From: Bacteroidota bacterium
GTDB lineage: Bacteria > Bacteroidota > Bacteroidia > Bacteroidales > UBA10428
Assembly: GCA_023442525.1 (NCBI GenBank)
Contig: JAEZZA010000025.1
Location: 18,196 to 82,195, forward strand
DNA length: 64,000 nucleotides
Reading direction: 5' to 3'
Numbering within the stretch: position 1 is the first letter of the stretch; every line of letters begins with the position of its first letter. The notes below the pieces were generated by a model, which saw only the letters and a list, made by a program, of their open reading frames with translations, did not search any database and was not told where the DNA came from. The translations under genes and the position numbers were made by a program. Positions 1 to 8,624 of this stretch are shown piece by piece.

Positions 1-1
1 C

Positions 2-169
2 AAGTACGAAGTTGGAGTGTACAGGCTTTCTAAAAGGCTCGATGAGGAAGTTGCACGTCTTCACCTCGAGCAACTGGGTGTTAAACTAACCGTACTTTCG
101 AAAGATCAGGCCGACTATATCGGAGTTCCTGTAGAAGGACCTTACAAACCGGAGCATTATCGTTACTAA
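2..169 (+). CDS. ahcY: adenosylhomocysteinase, C-terminal end (partial)
   Basis: The frame is open at the left edge and ends with TAA at 167-169, leaving 55 residues. They match the C-terminal tail of S-adenosylhomocysteine hydrolase: a YEVGVYRLSKRLDEEVA segment, then LGVKLTVLSKDQADYIGVP and the terminal KPEHYRY, which closely resembles the KPDHYRY end typical of the family. In the family this tail reaches into the NAD site of the neighbouring subunit of the tetramer. The enzyme splits S-adenosylhomocysteine into adenosine and homocysteine in the cytoplasmic methyl cycle. Catalytic residues lie outside the window, so only identity, not integrity, can be judged. Confidence 0.93.
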   Translation, partial: KYEVGVYRLSKRLDEEVARLHLEQLGVKLTVLSKDQADYIGVPVEGPYKPEHYRY

Positions 170-194
170 ACTCTTTGTCTGAAAGGGTTTGACA

Positions 195-1118
195 ATGGAA
201 GTAAAACTGACAAATCCTATTGTCGGATGGATTGGAACCGGCGTGATGGGACAGTCGATGTTCGGGCATATCCTCGATAAGGGATTCAGGGGATTTGTTT
301 TCAACCGTACCCGTCAAAAAGCTGAGGGTGTTATAAAAAAAGGAGCGCAATGGTGCAACAGTCCGGCTGAGGTTGCTCAGAATTCGGATGTTGTTTTTAC
401 CATAGTGGGATATCCTGACGATGTGAAGGAAGTATATTTCGGGCCTGACGGACTATTAAACAATTCCCGGAAGGGAATCGTACTTGTGGATATGACCACA
501 ACCAATCCATCCTTGGCTGCGGATATATATGAAAAAGCCTTACTACGTGGTGTTTATGCCATCGATGCACCAGTATCAGGCGGCGACACAGGCGCCCGAA
601 ATGCAGCTCTCTCAATTATGGCAGGAGGCGACGAAGAAGTTTTCAGTGCGCTGATGCCGCTCTTTCAGTTGATGGGTAAAAAAATAGTTTACCAGGGCAA
701 AGCGGGTTCGGGACAACACACCAAAATGTGCAACCAGATAGTAATCGCTGGTACCATGATCGGTATGTGTGAAAGCCTGATTTATGGTTACAAGGCTGGG
801 CTTAACCTCGAAACCATGCTCAGTTCAATATCGGGAGGCGCGGCCGCCTGTTGGTCGCTCGACAATCTTGCACCAAGAATATTGAAACGCAATTTTGAAC
901 CCGGATTTTTTGTCCGCCACTTCATCAAGGACATGGGAATTGCCCTTGAAGAATCGCGACGTATGAAGCTGTCGCTTCCTGGACTGGCGCTGGTTCAGCA
1001 ACTCTATCAATCGGTTTCAGCACTGGGTTATTCCGAAAAAGGAACCCAGGCACTGATGCTTGCTCTTGAGCATATGGCCGGAATCACACCGGTCAGCGAC
1101 CACCCGGAGGGCAGTTAG
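195..1118 (+). CDS. NAD(P)-dependent beta-hydroxyacid dehydrogenase family protein
   Basis: About 307 residues of the 3-hydroxyisobutyrate / tartronate-semialdehyde / glyoxylate-succinic-semialdehyde reductase family. The N-terminal Rossmann fold shows GWIGTGVMGQSM as the dinucleotide motif; the substrate-binding signature DAPVSGG lies near residue 120 and the catalytic lysine is in GSGQHTKMCNQ near residue 170; an all-helical C-terminal domain follows. ATG at 195 is chosen over an in-frame TTG at 189; an AAAGGG stretch lies 7 bases upstream of 195. It starts 25 bp after ahcY. Its last 26 bp overlap the 3' end of the convergent peptidase gene. The exact substrate cannot be read from sequence. 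Confidence 0.88.
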   Translation: MEVKLTNPIVGWIGTGVMGQSMFGHILDKGFRGFVFNRTRQKAEGVIKKGAQWCNSPAEVAQNSDVVFTIVGYPDDVKEVYFGPDGLLNNSRKGIVLVDMTTTNPSLAADIYEKALLRGVYAIDAPVSGGDTGARNAALSIMAGGDEEVFSALMPLFQLMGKKIVYQGKAGSGQHTKMCNQIVIAGTMIGMCESLIYGYKAGLNLETMLSSISGGAAACWSLDNLAPRILKRNFEPGFFVRHFIKDMGIALEESRRMKLSLPGLALVQQLYQSVSALGYSEKGTQALMLALEHMAGITPVSDHPEGS

Positions 1119-3297
1119 CTTTGAGGAAGTCGGTGTAAACAGACCGTAAATGCATAAAGCTTCCCTGCCCCTCGCTTAAACTATGTGAACGGTTCGGATA
1201 GGGAATGAACTGGAACTTCTTGTTGTGTTTTATCAGTTCATTAAGAAGCATTTCCGCGTTCCGGTAATGGACATTATCATCGGCTGTGCCATGTATGATC
1301 AGCAGTTTACCCTTCAGGTTTTTTGCATAGGTAACTGCAGATCCGAGCATGTAATCCTCCATGTTTTCCTGTGGAAGTCCCATATACCTTTCGGTATAGA
1401 TATTATCATAAGTAAGTTGGTTGCTTATGGCCGCAATTGAAATTCCTGTCTTAAAAATATCGGGGTACTGGAACATCAGGTTCAATGTAGCGGATCCTCC
1501 CCCGCTCCATCCCCATACTGCAACTCTGTCGCGGTCGACAAATGGCCATTTCAGGACTTCAGTAACTCCCATGGCCTGATCGCGGATGTTTAGCCGGCCT
1601 ATCTGACGGTAAATCGACTTCCTCCACTCACTTCCTTTAGGTACGGGTGTTCCCCTGTTATCAAAAGCCAGGTATATGTATCCATCCGCTGCCATATTGC
1701 CTGCGTACAAAAAGTTGTAACCGGTACCATATTCATCTTTCACCAGGGCCTCCCAGGGTTCGGTATACACATAAAGTACAACCGGATATTTCTTTGTCGA
1801 ATCAAAATTCACAGGCTTAACCATCCAGCCGTCCATGGTAATACCGTCGGCAGTAGTTACCTGAAAAAATTCTATGCGGGTGTTGACTTTCAGTTCATCA
1901 ACCTGGTCAATAATTCCTTTTTTCTTATCAAGAGTTTTCCCGTCTTTTAAAGAAATTAGCTCGTGCGATTTTCGTGTACGAGCATTTGAAAATTCATGAA
2001 AGGCATACCTGCAACCAGGCGAAAGCGAATAGTCGTGTGTTCCTTTCAGGGAGGGTGAGCTGATCAATTCGCCCTTACCTTTTCCGTCGATCCGGCAACG
2101 GAACAGGTATTTCTGTGTGGCATTTCCGGGTGAAGCCATATAATACACAATTTGACTTTTTTCATCGTATCCCTTCAGTTCGATTACATCAAAATCGCCG
2201 TGTGTTATCAGTTTCTCCTGCAATCCTTCGGTGGATACTTCGTATAAATGCCGCCAACCATCTTTCTCTGATATCCAGATCAGACTCTTTCTATGCGGCA
2301 GCCAATCAAAGGTCAGGGTAAAATCGGGGTCGTAAATATCTCTACCCGAATAATCCAGAACATCGATCCATGAATCATTGACCTCTTCATAAATAATCCG
2401 GGATTCAGACGAAACCGGATTTGCCACGAAAAGCCTGCTCTGGTTCTGTTTGCGGTTGAGTTGATGGATCAGCAGTTGTTGCGACCAGGGAATGAATTCC
2501 ATCCTGACAATATAATGTTCGTCCGGTTCGCCCGGGATTTTCATCCAGGTGGTAGTTCCTCCTGTAATATCCACGATCCCGACCCGGCACGAAGAAGGTT
2601 TCTCGCCGGCCAGGGGATATTCAACCGGAATAAGGAAAGGCCTGAGCGAATCAGTATTATTAATCATATAGAACTTGCCCACACGGCTTGCGTCGAGTTG
2701 CCAGTATGCTATTTGCTTACTGTCGGGACTCCATCTGAATCCGTCGCGGCAGAAGAACTCTTCTTCGTAAGCCCAGTCGAACGTTCCGTTTATCAGAGTT
2801 GTAGTGCCGTCGGTTGTAACCGGAGTTATTTTCCCGTCAGTTAAATCTTCAACATAGATGTTACTGTTACAGACGTATGCAACATATTGTCCATCAGGTG
2901 AAAATTTGGCAAACATCAGAGAGCTTTCTGGGAGCGATTTTCCAATTCTTTTAAGGTTTCCATTATTCAGATCCAGAACCCAGTAATCGCCCCTTGTATT
3001 AATACGCCATACTTTCTGAGTGTTGGTAAAAATCAGTACTTTCTTTTGATCGGTTGAGAAAGAATAGTGTTTGGGATCAAGCGGAGTGTATTCACCTGCG
3101 GGAGTGAGCATTTCGCGTGTTACTACCACAGACAGGGTGTTGGATGGCAGAGAATGTTTAATTATTTGATTATCATCCAGACTGAAATAACCGCTTCCAT
3201 CGGGAATCCAGTCCTGTGGTTTCGAATTTGAAACAGAAAATGTGACAAAGAAAATGAAAGCCAGCAGGGCAAATCTGAGAGTTCTAAAAGTCTTCAT
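1093..3297 (-). CDS. secreted S9 prolyl oligopeptidase family peptidase (dipeptidyl peptidase IV-like)
   Basis: The 734-residue protein begins with a hydrophobic signal peptide (roughly residues 8-24). Residues 40-470 carry the eight-bladed propeller typical of the DPP IV N-terminal domain, including the DWAYEEEFF stretch that in this family holds the glutamates binding the substrate amino terminus. The C-terminal alpha/beta hydrolase has the nucleophile in GWSGGGS, the acid in GTADDNVH and the histidine in RSHSL. DPP IV enzymes release Xaa-Pro dipeptides; in Bacteroidota they are periplasmic or surface-associated and feed peptide use. The gene is monocistronic and convergent with the dehydrogenase gene, overlapping it by 26 bp. 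Confidence 0.93.
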   Translation of the reverse strand: MKTFRTLRFALLAFIFFVTFSVSNSKPQDWIPDGSGYFSLDDNQIIKHSLPSNTLSVVVTREMLTPAGEYTPLDPKHYSFSTDQKKVLIFTNTQKVWRINTRGDYWVLDLNNGNLKRIGKSLPESSLMFAKFSPDGQYVAYVCNSNIYVEDLTDGKITPVTTDGTTTLINGTFDWAYEEEFFCRDGFRWSPDSKQIAYWQLDASRVGKFYMINNTDSLRPFLIPVEYPLAGEKPSSCRVGIVDITGGTTTWMKIPGEPDEHYIVRMEFIPWSQQLLIHQLNRKQNQSRLFVANPVSSESRIIYEEVNDSWIDVLDYSGRDIYDPDFTLTFDWLPHRKSLIWISEKDGWRHLYEVSTEGLQEKLITHGDFDVIELKGYDEKSQIVYYMASPGNATQKYLFRCRIDGKGKGELISSPSLKGTHDYSLSPGCRYAFHEFSNARTRKSHELISLKDGKTLDKKKGIIDQVDELKVNTRIEFFQVTTADGITMDGWMVKPVNFDSTKKYPVVLYVYTEPWEALVKDEYGTGYNFLYAGNMAADGYIYLAFDNRGTPVPKGSEWRKSIYRQIGRLNIRDQAMGVTEVLKWPFVDRDRVAVWGWSGGGSATLNLMFQYPDIFKTGISIAAISNQLTYDNIYTERYMGLPQENMEDYMLGSAVTYAKNLKGKLLIIHGTADDNVHYRNAEMLLNELIKHNKKFQFIPYPNRSHSLSEGQGSFMHLRSVYTDFLKANCPPGGR

Positions 3298-3372
3298 TAA
3301 ATTTGTTTTGACCTAAAGATATAACTAAAATCATTTCGAGCTGTTATAACCTCGCCATCAAAACCAATTCAA

Positions 3373-3720
3373 ATGGATACTGTAGAAGAATATATTGCTT
3401 CTTATCCGCCCGATGTCAGGAAAGTACTTAATGAAGTAAGAAATGCAATTAAGAATACTGCCATCAATGCAAAAGAAACAATAAGTTACGGCATGCCTAC
3501 TTATAAAATGGGCCAAAGCCTGGTTCATTTTGCAGCAAACAAAAACCATCTGGGCTTCTATCCCACGCCTTCAGCGATAATAGCTTTCAAGAAAGAACTG
3601 GCAACTTACAAAACCTCCAAAGGCGCCATTCAGTTCCCTTTTACCAAGCCCATCCCCCTCGATCTGATAAAAACAATCACTGAATTCCGCGTCCAGGAAG
3701 TAACCCGCAAGTCTACTTAA
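3373..3720 (+). CDS. DUF1801 domain protein (iron-chaperone-like fold)
   Basis: A 115-residue protein of the DUF1801/YdhG family. Recognisable parts are the N-terminal helix TVEEYIASYPPDVRKVLNEV, the central ISYGMPTYKM strand and the C-terminal GAIQFPFTKPIPLDLIKTI. Members are small cytoplasmic proteins with a frataxin-like or barrel fold; some have been proposed as intracellular iron chaperones, but the role here is unproven. No signal peptide or membrane segment is present. The final codons and stop (TCTACTTAA) lie inside a 16-bp sequence repeated at 4547, described as a separate repeat. Confidence 0.85.
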   Translation: MDTVEEYIASYPPDVRKVLNEVRNAIKNTAINAKETISYGMPTYKMGQSLVHFAANKNHLGFYPTPSAIIAFKKELATYKTSKGAIQFPFTKPIPLDLIKTITEFRVQEVTRKST

Positions 3721-3751
3721 CATAATCCGACCACCCCGTCGGGGTGGTCGG
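3712..3751. repeat. repeat copy 1: 16-bp direct repeat plus perfect GC-rich hairpin
   Basis: The stretch TCTACTTAACATAATC (3712-3727) leads into a perfect palindrome with 12-bp arms, CCGACCACCCCG at 3727-3738 and its complement at 3740-3751, with a one-base centre. A second copy of the leader and a close variant of the palindrome lies at 4547-4585. There is no T-run, so this looks more like a repetitive extragenic palindrome than a Rho-independent terminator. Confidence 0.8.
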
Positions 3752-3758
3752 CGTATAT

Positions 3759-4475
3759 TTATACAGTTCGTTGAAAGGCTTGCTGTTTTTGCCTTTGCTC
3801 AAGTCTTCGCAGCTCATCGAGCATGGCTTCGGCAACTCCGCGGGCAGAGGCCGGATTTTGGCCAGTAATAAGCCTTTCGTCGCGGGCCACGTGTGGTTGT
3901 TTTGGCGCAGACTTTTCAAATCTGGCACCGCGATGAATAAGTTTGCTTTCGAGCAGGAACGGAACTACCCTTTCGAGTCCCCCGGCAATTTCTTCTTCGT
4001 TGGTATATGAGTTGATTCGTTTCCCATTTACAAGATAGCTGCCATCACTAAGTTTCAGGTTAACGAAACCCGACGGGCCATGGCATACAGCCCCTACTAC
4101 ACCTCCACGTTCGTAAATATCACGGGCGATTTCTGCCAAAGCTTCGTTATCCGGAAAATCCCACATAGTGCCATGTCCACCAGCATAAAATATAGCCTGG
4201 TATTCGTCGGGATTGACTTCCGATGGCTTTTTTGTGTTATCGATTTTGAATTTATAAATCTTATTCTCCCAAAATTTCCTGTTAACCGGATCCTTCAGAT
4301 CCAGACCATCAACCGGGGCTTTCCCTCCTTTCGGACTCACAAAATCGATTTCATAACCTGCATTCCGAAATACCTTCCATGGATGAGTCACTTCACTCAG
4401 ATAATAACCGGTGGGTTTTCCGGTATGGCCTTTAATACCGTGACTAGTAACTACAAACAGAATCTTCTTTTTCAT
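3759..4475 (-). CDS. DJ-1/PfpI family protein (Hsp31/glyoxalase III-like class I glutamine amidotransferase fold)
   Basis: The 238-residue protein has the flavodoxin-like DJ-1/PfpI fold. The nucleophile elbow is AVCHGPSG (Cys near residue 130), preceded by AIFYAGGHGTMWDFPD, and the N-terminus KILFVVTSHGIKGHTGKPTGYYLSE is typical of the Hsp31-like clade, which includes methylglyoxal-detoxifying glyoxalase III and holdase chaperones. No signal peptide. The gene stands alone on the minus strand and is bracketed by the repeat copies at 3712-3751 and 4547-4585, which suggests it could have been inserted or mobilised as a unit. Substrate not established. Confidence 0.88.
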   Translation of the reverse strand: MKKKILFVVTSHGIKGHTGKPTGYYLSEVTHPWKVFRNAGYEIDFVSPKGGKAPVDGLDLKDPVNRKFWENKIYKFKIDNTKKPSEVNPDEYQAIFYAGGHGTMWDFPDNEALAEIARDIYERGGVVGAVCHGPSGFVNLKLSDGSYLVNGKRINSYTNEEEIAGGLERVVPFLLESKLIHRGARFEKSAPKQPHVARDERLITGQNPASARGVAEAMLDELRRLEQRQKQQAFQRTV

Positions 4476-4546
4476 AACACAGAGATTTTGATTTTAAGTA
4501 CAACAATGAGTATCCTCGAAGGTTGAACAATGTTATTTCCTGCATT

Positions 4547-4585
4547 TCTACTTAACATAATCACACCACCCCGTCGGGGTGGTGT
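4547..4585. repeat. repeat copy 2: 16-bp direct repeat plus GC-rich hairpin
   Basis: Same TCTACTTAACATAATC leader (4547-4562) followed by a palindrome with 11-bp arms, ACACCACCCCG (4563-4573) and CGGGGTGGTGT (4575-4585). It is in the same orientation as copy 1. The arm bases that differ from copy 1 are changed on both sides, so pairing is preserved. Confidence 0.8.
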
Positions 4586-4738
4586 ACGTTTCCGGACAGT
4601 GATGGATCGAAAGAGAACAGATCGGATGCAAGTCAACGGCGATAATATTGCTTGTATAATATTGTATTTGTGTATGTTAAAAAGTTTGGCACGGATGATG
4701 TAAAAGCTATTCCAACAACCTAAAAAAACAGAAACAAA

Positions 4739-5149
4739 ATGAAAACACAGAACATATTAAAAACAGGTTTGGCAGTCTTAGCTCTTGTGACACTTGTAAG
4801 TGGTACATTGAAGGCAGGGATCAATGAAAGTGCAAATGCAATGGTTAGCCTCGAGATATTTGTTTTGGCACAGGAAGAAGCTTTAAAATATATTGCTCCG
4901 GTAATTGATGTGGAAACTGAACTTGCTGTTGAAAACCTCGAAATGTTTGCCTCTGCTGCACAGACTGATCTGAAATACCAGGCTCCCGCAGAAGATGAAG
5001 CAATTGAAGCTGTTCCTGCTATGGAAAAATTGGAAATGCTGGCCGAATCCACTATATCAAGCCTGAAATACCAGGCTCCGGTTCACGAAGACGAAATTTA
5101 TGATGTAACCGGTGAAACTTTAAATGACATGGTGGCCGAAACCAGATAA
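4739..5149 (+). CDS. small secreted protein with three internal repeats, function unknown
   Basis: I do not recognise a family. The 136-residue product has a signal peptide (residues 1-26, cleavage plausible after TLKA). The mature part consists of three imperfect repeats of about 30 residues, each with LE(I/M)(F/L), then 11 residues on, LKY(I/Q)AP, then an acidic run: residues 38-53, 67-82 and 98-113. It is very acidic and lacks cysteine. It lies between the DJ-1 gene and the trp operon, reads in the opposite direction to both, and shares a terminator with trpA. A periplasmic or extracellular location is likely; the role is open. Confidence 0.7.
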   Translation: MKTQNILKTGLAVLALVTLVSGTLKAGINESANAMVSLEIFVLAQEEALKYIAPVIDVETELAVENLEMFASAAQTDLKYQAPAEDEAIEAVPAMEKLEMLAESTISSLKYQAPVHEDEIYDVTGETLNDMVAETR

Positions 5150-5192
5150 AACGTAAAACTATGGGAAACCGAGGATTCACAGGTATAACCTG

Positions 5193-5226
5193 AAAACCTG
5201 CTCAGCATCAGCTCAGCAGGTTTTTT
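5193..5226. terminator. bidirectional Rho-independent terminator between the small secreted protein gene and trpA
   Basis: Arms AAAACCTGCT (5193-5202) and AGCAGGTTTT (5215-5224) enclose a 12-base loop and are followed by T residues on the plus strand; the A-run at 5193-5196 provides a short U-run for minus-strand transcripts leaving trpA. Confidence 0.75.
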
Positions 5227-5998
5227 ATTTTATAATACCAGCGATGAAGTCATTTATTCCTTCGTGAACATCAGTTGTTTCGGCAAGCATCTTTATAAAG
5301 GCACTGCCAATTATGGCACCTTGTGCAAACTGACAAACTGTTTCAAAAGTATCACGGTTCGATATGCCAAATCCTGCCATTAAGGGATTTTTTAGTTTCA
5401 TATCCCTGATCCTTTTAAAGTATTCAGTCTGCTCCTCTGAAAACCTGCCTCGTATTCCGGTGGTTGAAGATGAGGAAACCATATATATAAATCCGTTACT
5501 TTCATTGTCGATCATTCGGATGCGCTCTTCCGAAGTCTGTGGTGTAATCAGAAAGATATTTACCAGCCCGCTTTGATTAAAATAACCCGCGAATTCATTT
5601 TTATATACATCCATGGGCAGGTCAGGAAGAATTACGCCATCAATTCCTGTTTCACCACACTTCTGGCAAAATTCACGGATACCATATTGAAGTACCGGGT
5701 TGAGGTAACCCATCAAAATGAGTGGCAGATTTGTTTCTTTCCTAATATTTTTCAACTGTTCAAACAGTTTCCGGAGATTCATTCCATTTTTCAGGGCTGA
5801 AGAACTGCTTGCCTGAATAACGGGGCCGTCGGCCATAGGATCAGAAAAAGGAATCCCGATTTCTACCATATCTGCACCCGCTTCGCCGAGCGATTTTATG
5901 ATATTAACGGTGTAGTCCGGTTTTGGATACCCCGCGGTGAAATATACCGATAGAATATTTTCTTTTTTGGTCTGAAACAGTTTGTTGATCCTATTCAT
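5225..5998 (-). CDS. trpA: tryptophan synthase alpha chain
   Basis: 257 residues, a normal TrpA length. It cleaves indole-3-glycerol phosphate to indole and glyceraldehyde 3-phosphate and channels indole to TrpB. The TIM-barrel shows MVEIGIPFSDPMADGP, containing the catalytic Glu and Asp, plus the phosphate-binding GFGIS and GAIIGSAF segments. It is the last gene of the trpEGDCFBA operon, starting 4 bp after trpB ends. A terminator follows its stop codon directly. Confidence 0.97.
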   Translation of the reverse strand: MNRINKLFQTKKENILSVYFTAGYPKPDYTVNIIKSLGEAGADMVEIGIPFSDPMADGPVIQASSSSALKNGMNLRKLFEQLKNIRKETNLPLILMGYLNPVLQYGIREFCQKCGETGIDGVILPDLPMDVYKNEFAGYFNQSGLVNIFLITPQTSEERIRMIDNESNGFIYMVSSSSTTGIRGRFSEEQTEYFKRIRDMKLKNPLMAGFGISNRDTFETVCQFAQGAIIGSAFIKMLAETTDVHEGINDFIAGIIK

Positions 5999-6002
5999 GT
6001 GA

Positions 6003-7196
6003 TTATATCAGTTTGTGATCATTCATGTAATTCATATACGCGGCCATATCCTTATCTCCCCTTCCCGACAGGTTCACCACAACCACATCAGTTGGGTTAA
6101 ACGATAGCTTGCCCAGCACAGCCAAAGCATGAGCTGATTCGAGAGCAGGCACAATTCCTTCGAGGCGGGTCAACCTGAAAGCAGCTTCCAGAGCTTCGTC
6201 ATCCGTGGCATTTTCTACAACTGCCCTTCGCGACTTATGCAAGTGAGAATGTAACGGCCCGATACCCGGATAATCGAGGCCGGCCGACACTGAGTAAGGT
6301 TCCAATATCTGGCCGTCATCGTCCTGCATGAGCATGGTCCGGCTCCCATGGATAATGCCCGGACGACCAAGAACCATGGTGGCCGCCGACTCTCCGGTGT
6401 CGATTCCTTTACCGGCAGCTTCAACGGCAATCAGTTTTACCTGCTCCCTGTCGAGATAATGGTAAAAAGCTCCCGCAGCGTTACTTCCGCCACCAACACA
6501 GGCAATGATGTAATTAGGATTTTCATTGCCGGTATGTTCATGGAGTTGCCATATCAGTTCTTCGCTAATTACCGATTGCAAACGGGCTACCAGGTCGGGA
6601 TAAGGATGTGGTCCCACTACCGATCCAATGATATAGTGTGTGTCGGAAGGATTATTTATCCAATCTCTGATTGCCTCATTTGTGGCGTCCTTTAATGTCA
6701 TATTTCCGCTGGTGACGGGAATAATCTCTGCTCCCAGCATTTTCATCCGCAGAACATTAGGCTCCTGACGCACCACATCGGTCTTTCCCATATAAACAAT
6801 GCATTTCATACCCATGAGTGCACATACGGTAGCTGTGGCAACTCCATGCTGCCCTGCACCGGTTTCTGCTATTATCCGGGTTTTCCCCAGCCTTTTCGCA
6901 ATCAGAATCTGACCCACGGTGTTGTTGATCTTATGAGCGCCGGTATGATTCAGATCTTCGCGTTTCAGGTAAATTTTAAAACCATGATGCCGCGAAAGCC
7001 TTTGAGCATAATACAATGGCGACGGTCTGCCCACATAATCCTTTAACAACGAATTGAATTCAATTCTGAAACCGGGATCGTCCAGGATCTTTAAATAGTT
7101 ATGGCGCAATTCCTCGATATTCGCATACATCATTTCGGGAATAAAGGCTCCACCGAATTCCCCGTAATATCCTTTACTGTCTGGTGAATAGTTCAT
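6003..7196 (-). CDS. trpB: tryptophan synthase beta chain
   Basis: 397 residues. TrpB condenses indole with serine using pyridoxal phosphate. The PLP lysine is in LNHTGAHKINN, the phosphate-binding loop is GGGSNAAG, and the N-terminus GYYGEFGGAFIPEMM is the standard TrpB1 opening. Overlaps trpF by 4 bp (ATG/stop overlap), indicating translational coupling in the operon. No unusual features. Confidence 0.98.
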   Translation of the reverse strand: MNYSPDSKGYYGEFGGAFIPEMMYANIEELRHNYLKILDDPGFRIEFNSLLKDYVGRPSPLYYAQRLSRHHGFKIYLKREDLNHTGAHKINNTVGQILIAKRLGKTRIIAETGAGQHGVATATVCALMGMKCIVYMGKTDVVRQEPNVLRMKMLGAEIIPVTSGNMTLKDATNEAIRDWINNPSDTHYIIGSVVGPHPYPDLVARLQSVISEELIWQLHEHTGNENPNYIIACVGGGSNAAGAFYHYLDREQVKLIAVEAAGKGIDTGESAATMVLGRPGIIHGSRTMLMQDDDGQILEPYSVSAGLDYPGIGPLHSHLHKSRRAVVENATDDEALEAAFRLTRLEGIVPALESAHALAVLGKLSFNPTDVVVVNLSGRGDKDMAAYMNYMNDHKLI

Positions 7197-7840
7197 ATTT
7201 TTTTTGTTTGTTGAGAAGAAAGCCCGCGTATTTCATTAATGAAATTGCGGACAGACTGGAAATCCTTGATTCCGGGTTGCGTCTCGAAACGACTGTTTAG
7301 ATCCACTGCATAAAATCCCGGATGATCTATCTGCCGGATATATTCAATGTCACCGGGATCAATCCCCCCGCTGAGAAAAAAAGGATTTTTCATATTATAT
7401 AAGTCAATAAGGTCTTTGTCGAATTTTTCACCACTTCCTCCGTATTTTTCGGTTTTTGTGTCGAACAAAAAGAAATCGCATACAGAGCTATAATCTTCAG
7501 GCACTGTAAAGTTGAACAGACCATGAACACCAAATGCTTTTATCACTTTTAATCCATTATCCTTCAGATGCCTGCAATCTTCAGGTGGTTCCGAGCCATG
7601 AAGTTGTATTGCATTCAAACCACATTTCTGCGCGATTTCGACTATGCGTTTGGGTTGTTCATTTACAAATACTCCAACCTTTTCTATATTCCCTGGTATG
7701 TTGGCAATCAAATCATAGTCCGATCCGAAATAGCGTACCGATAGGGGATAAAAAATAAAACCCATGTAGTCGGGATTCAATGCCGCAATTTGCCGGATGT
7801 TTCCGGCTTCACGCATACCGCAGATTTTGATCCTGATCAT
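7193..7840 (-). CDS. trpF: phosphoribosylanthranilate isomerase
   Basis: 215 residues. Converts N-(5-phosphoribosyl)anthranilate to the ribulose form by an Amadori rearrangement. The catalytic Cys is in KICGM at the N-terminus and the general-acid Asp in FLFDTKTEKYGGSGEKFD; the C-terminal phosphate-binding strand reads FFLSGGIDPGDI and AVDLNSRFE. It is a separate gene, not fused to trpC as in enterobacteria, and starts one base after trpC ends. Confidence 0.96.
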   Translation of the reverse strand: MIRIKICGMREAGNIRQIAALNPDYMGFIFYPLSVRYFGSDYDLIANIPGNIEKVGVFVNEQPKRIVEIAQKCGLNAIQLHGSEPPEDCRHLKDNGLKVIKAFGVHGLFNFTVPEDYSSVCDFFLFDTKTEKYGGSGEKFDKDLIDLYNMKNPFFLSGGIDPGDIEYIRQIDHPGFYAVDLNSRFETQPGIKDFQSVRNFINEIRGLSSQQTKKI

Positions 7841-7841
7841 A

Positions 7842-8624
7842 TTATATCACAAGTTGAATGAAATCAGAAAAGGCCTTTGCAGGATCGGGTGTGCTCATAA
7901 AGCTTTCGCCAATCAGAAAGCCGTCATATCCGCAACTTCTTAGCCGTTTCATGATCACCGGTGAGCTGATACCACTCTCGGAAATCTTTACAAGATGGCT
8001 GGGGATGGCGGAGAAGAGTTCCACCGATAGTTCGGTTTCGACACGGAATGTCTTCAGATCGCGGTTATTTACTCCCACTATATCAATGAATTCATTTATG
8101 TGGTCGAGTTCGGACTGTTCATGTACTTCGAGCAGGACTTCCAGTTGCAGCGATTTGGCATATGCAGCCAAATTGTACGTTGTTTGAATATCGAGTATGG
8201 CAGCTATCAGGAGAATAACATCGGCACCTGCAGCCTTTGCCTCAGCAATCTGGTATTTATCAATAATAAAGTCCTTTCGGAGAATTGGTATAGGATTTAG
8301 TTCTCTTGCCCGTTTCAAATCGGTGAGTGTACCTCCGAAGAATTGTAGATCTGTCAGTACAGAGAGTCCTGACGCACCCGAGCGAAAATATCCGGTTGTA
8401 ACTTCTTCAATTCCCGAATGGGTGTTGATGATACCCCGTGAAGGCGATTTCCTCTTGAATTCGGCAATTATGCCTGAACGTTCGGGATTTCTGATATAGT
8501 CCGTTAATTTCAGAGGTACGCGATCAAACATTTTCGCTGCCTCAAGCTTTGACAGTGCGTAAGTTTCCTTACAGTTCCGTACTTCCGCCTTTTTGTATTC
8601 AACAATTTCGTTCAACCAGTTCAT
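7842..8624 (-). CDS. trpC: indole-3-glycerol phosphate synthase
   Basis: 260 residues, a stand-alone TrpC. Closes the indole ring from carboxyphenylaminodeoxyribulose phosphate with loss of CO2. The diagnostic IAEFKRKSPSRG carries the catalytic lysine and phosphate contacts; further barrel signatures are LRKDFIIDKYQI, GVNNRDL and SESGI. It overlaps trpD by 4 bp. Confidence 0.97.
   Translation of the reverse strand: MNWLNEIVEYKKAEVRNCKETYALSKLEAAKMFDRVPLKLTDYIRNPERSGIIAEFKRKSPSRGIINTHSGIEEVTTGYFRSGASGLSVLTDLQFFGGTLTDLKRARELNPIPILRKDFIIDKYQIAEAKAAGADVILLIAAILDIQTTYNLAAYAKSLQLEVLLEVHEQSELDHINEFIDIVGVNNRDLKTFRVETELSVELFSAIPSHLVKISESGISSPVIMKRLRSCGYDGFLIGESFMSTPDPAKAFSDFIQLVI

Noticed and set aside
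2461..2844. 127-codon plus-strand open frame inside the S9 peptidase gene
   Set aside because: Antisense shadow of a strongly supported peptidase coding region.
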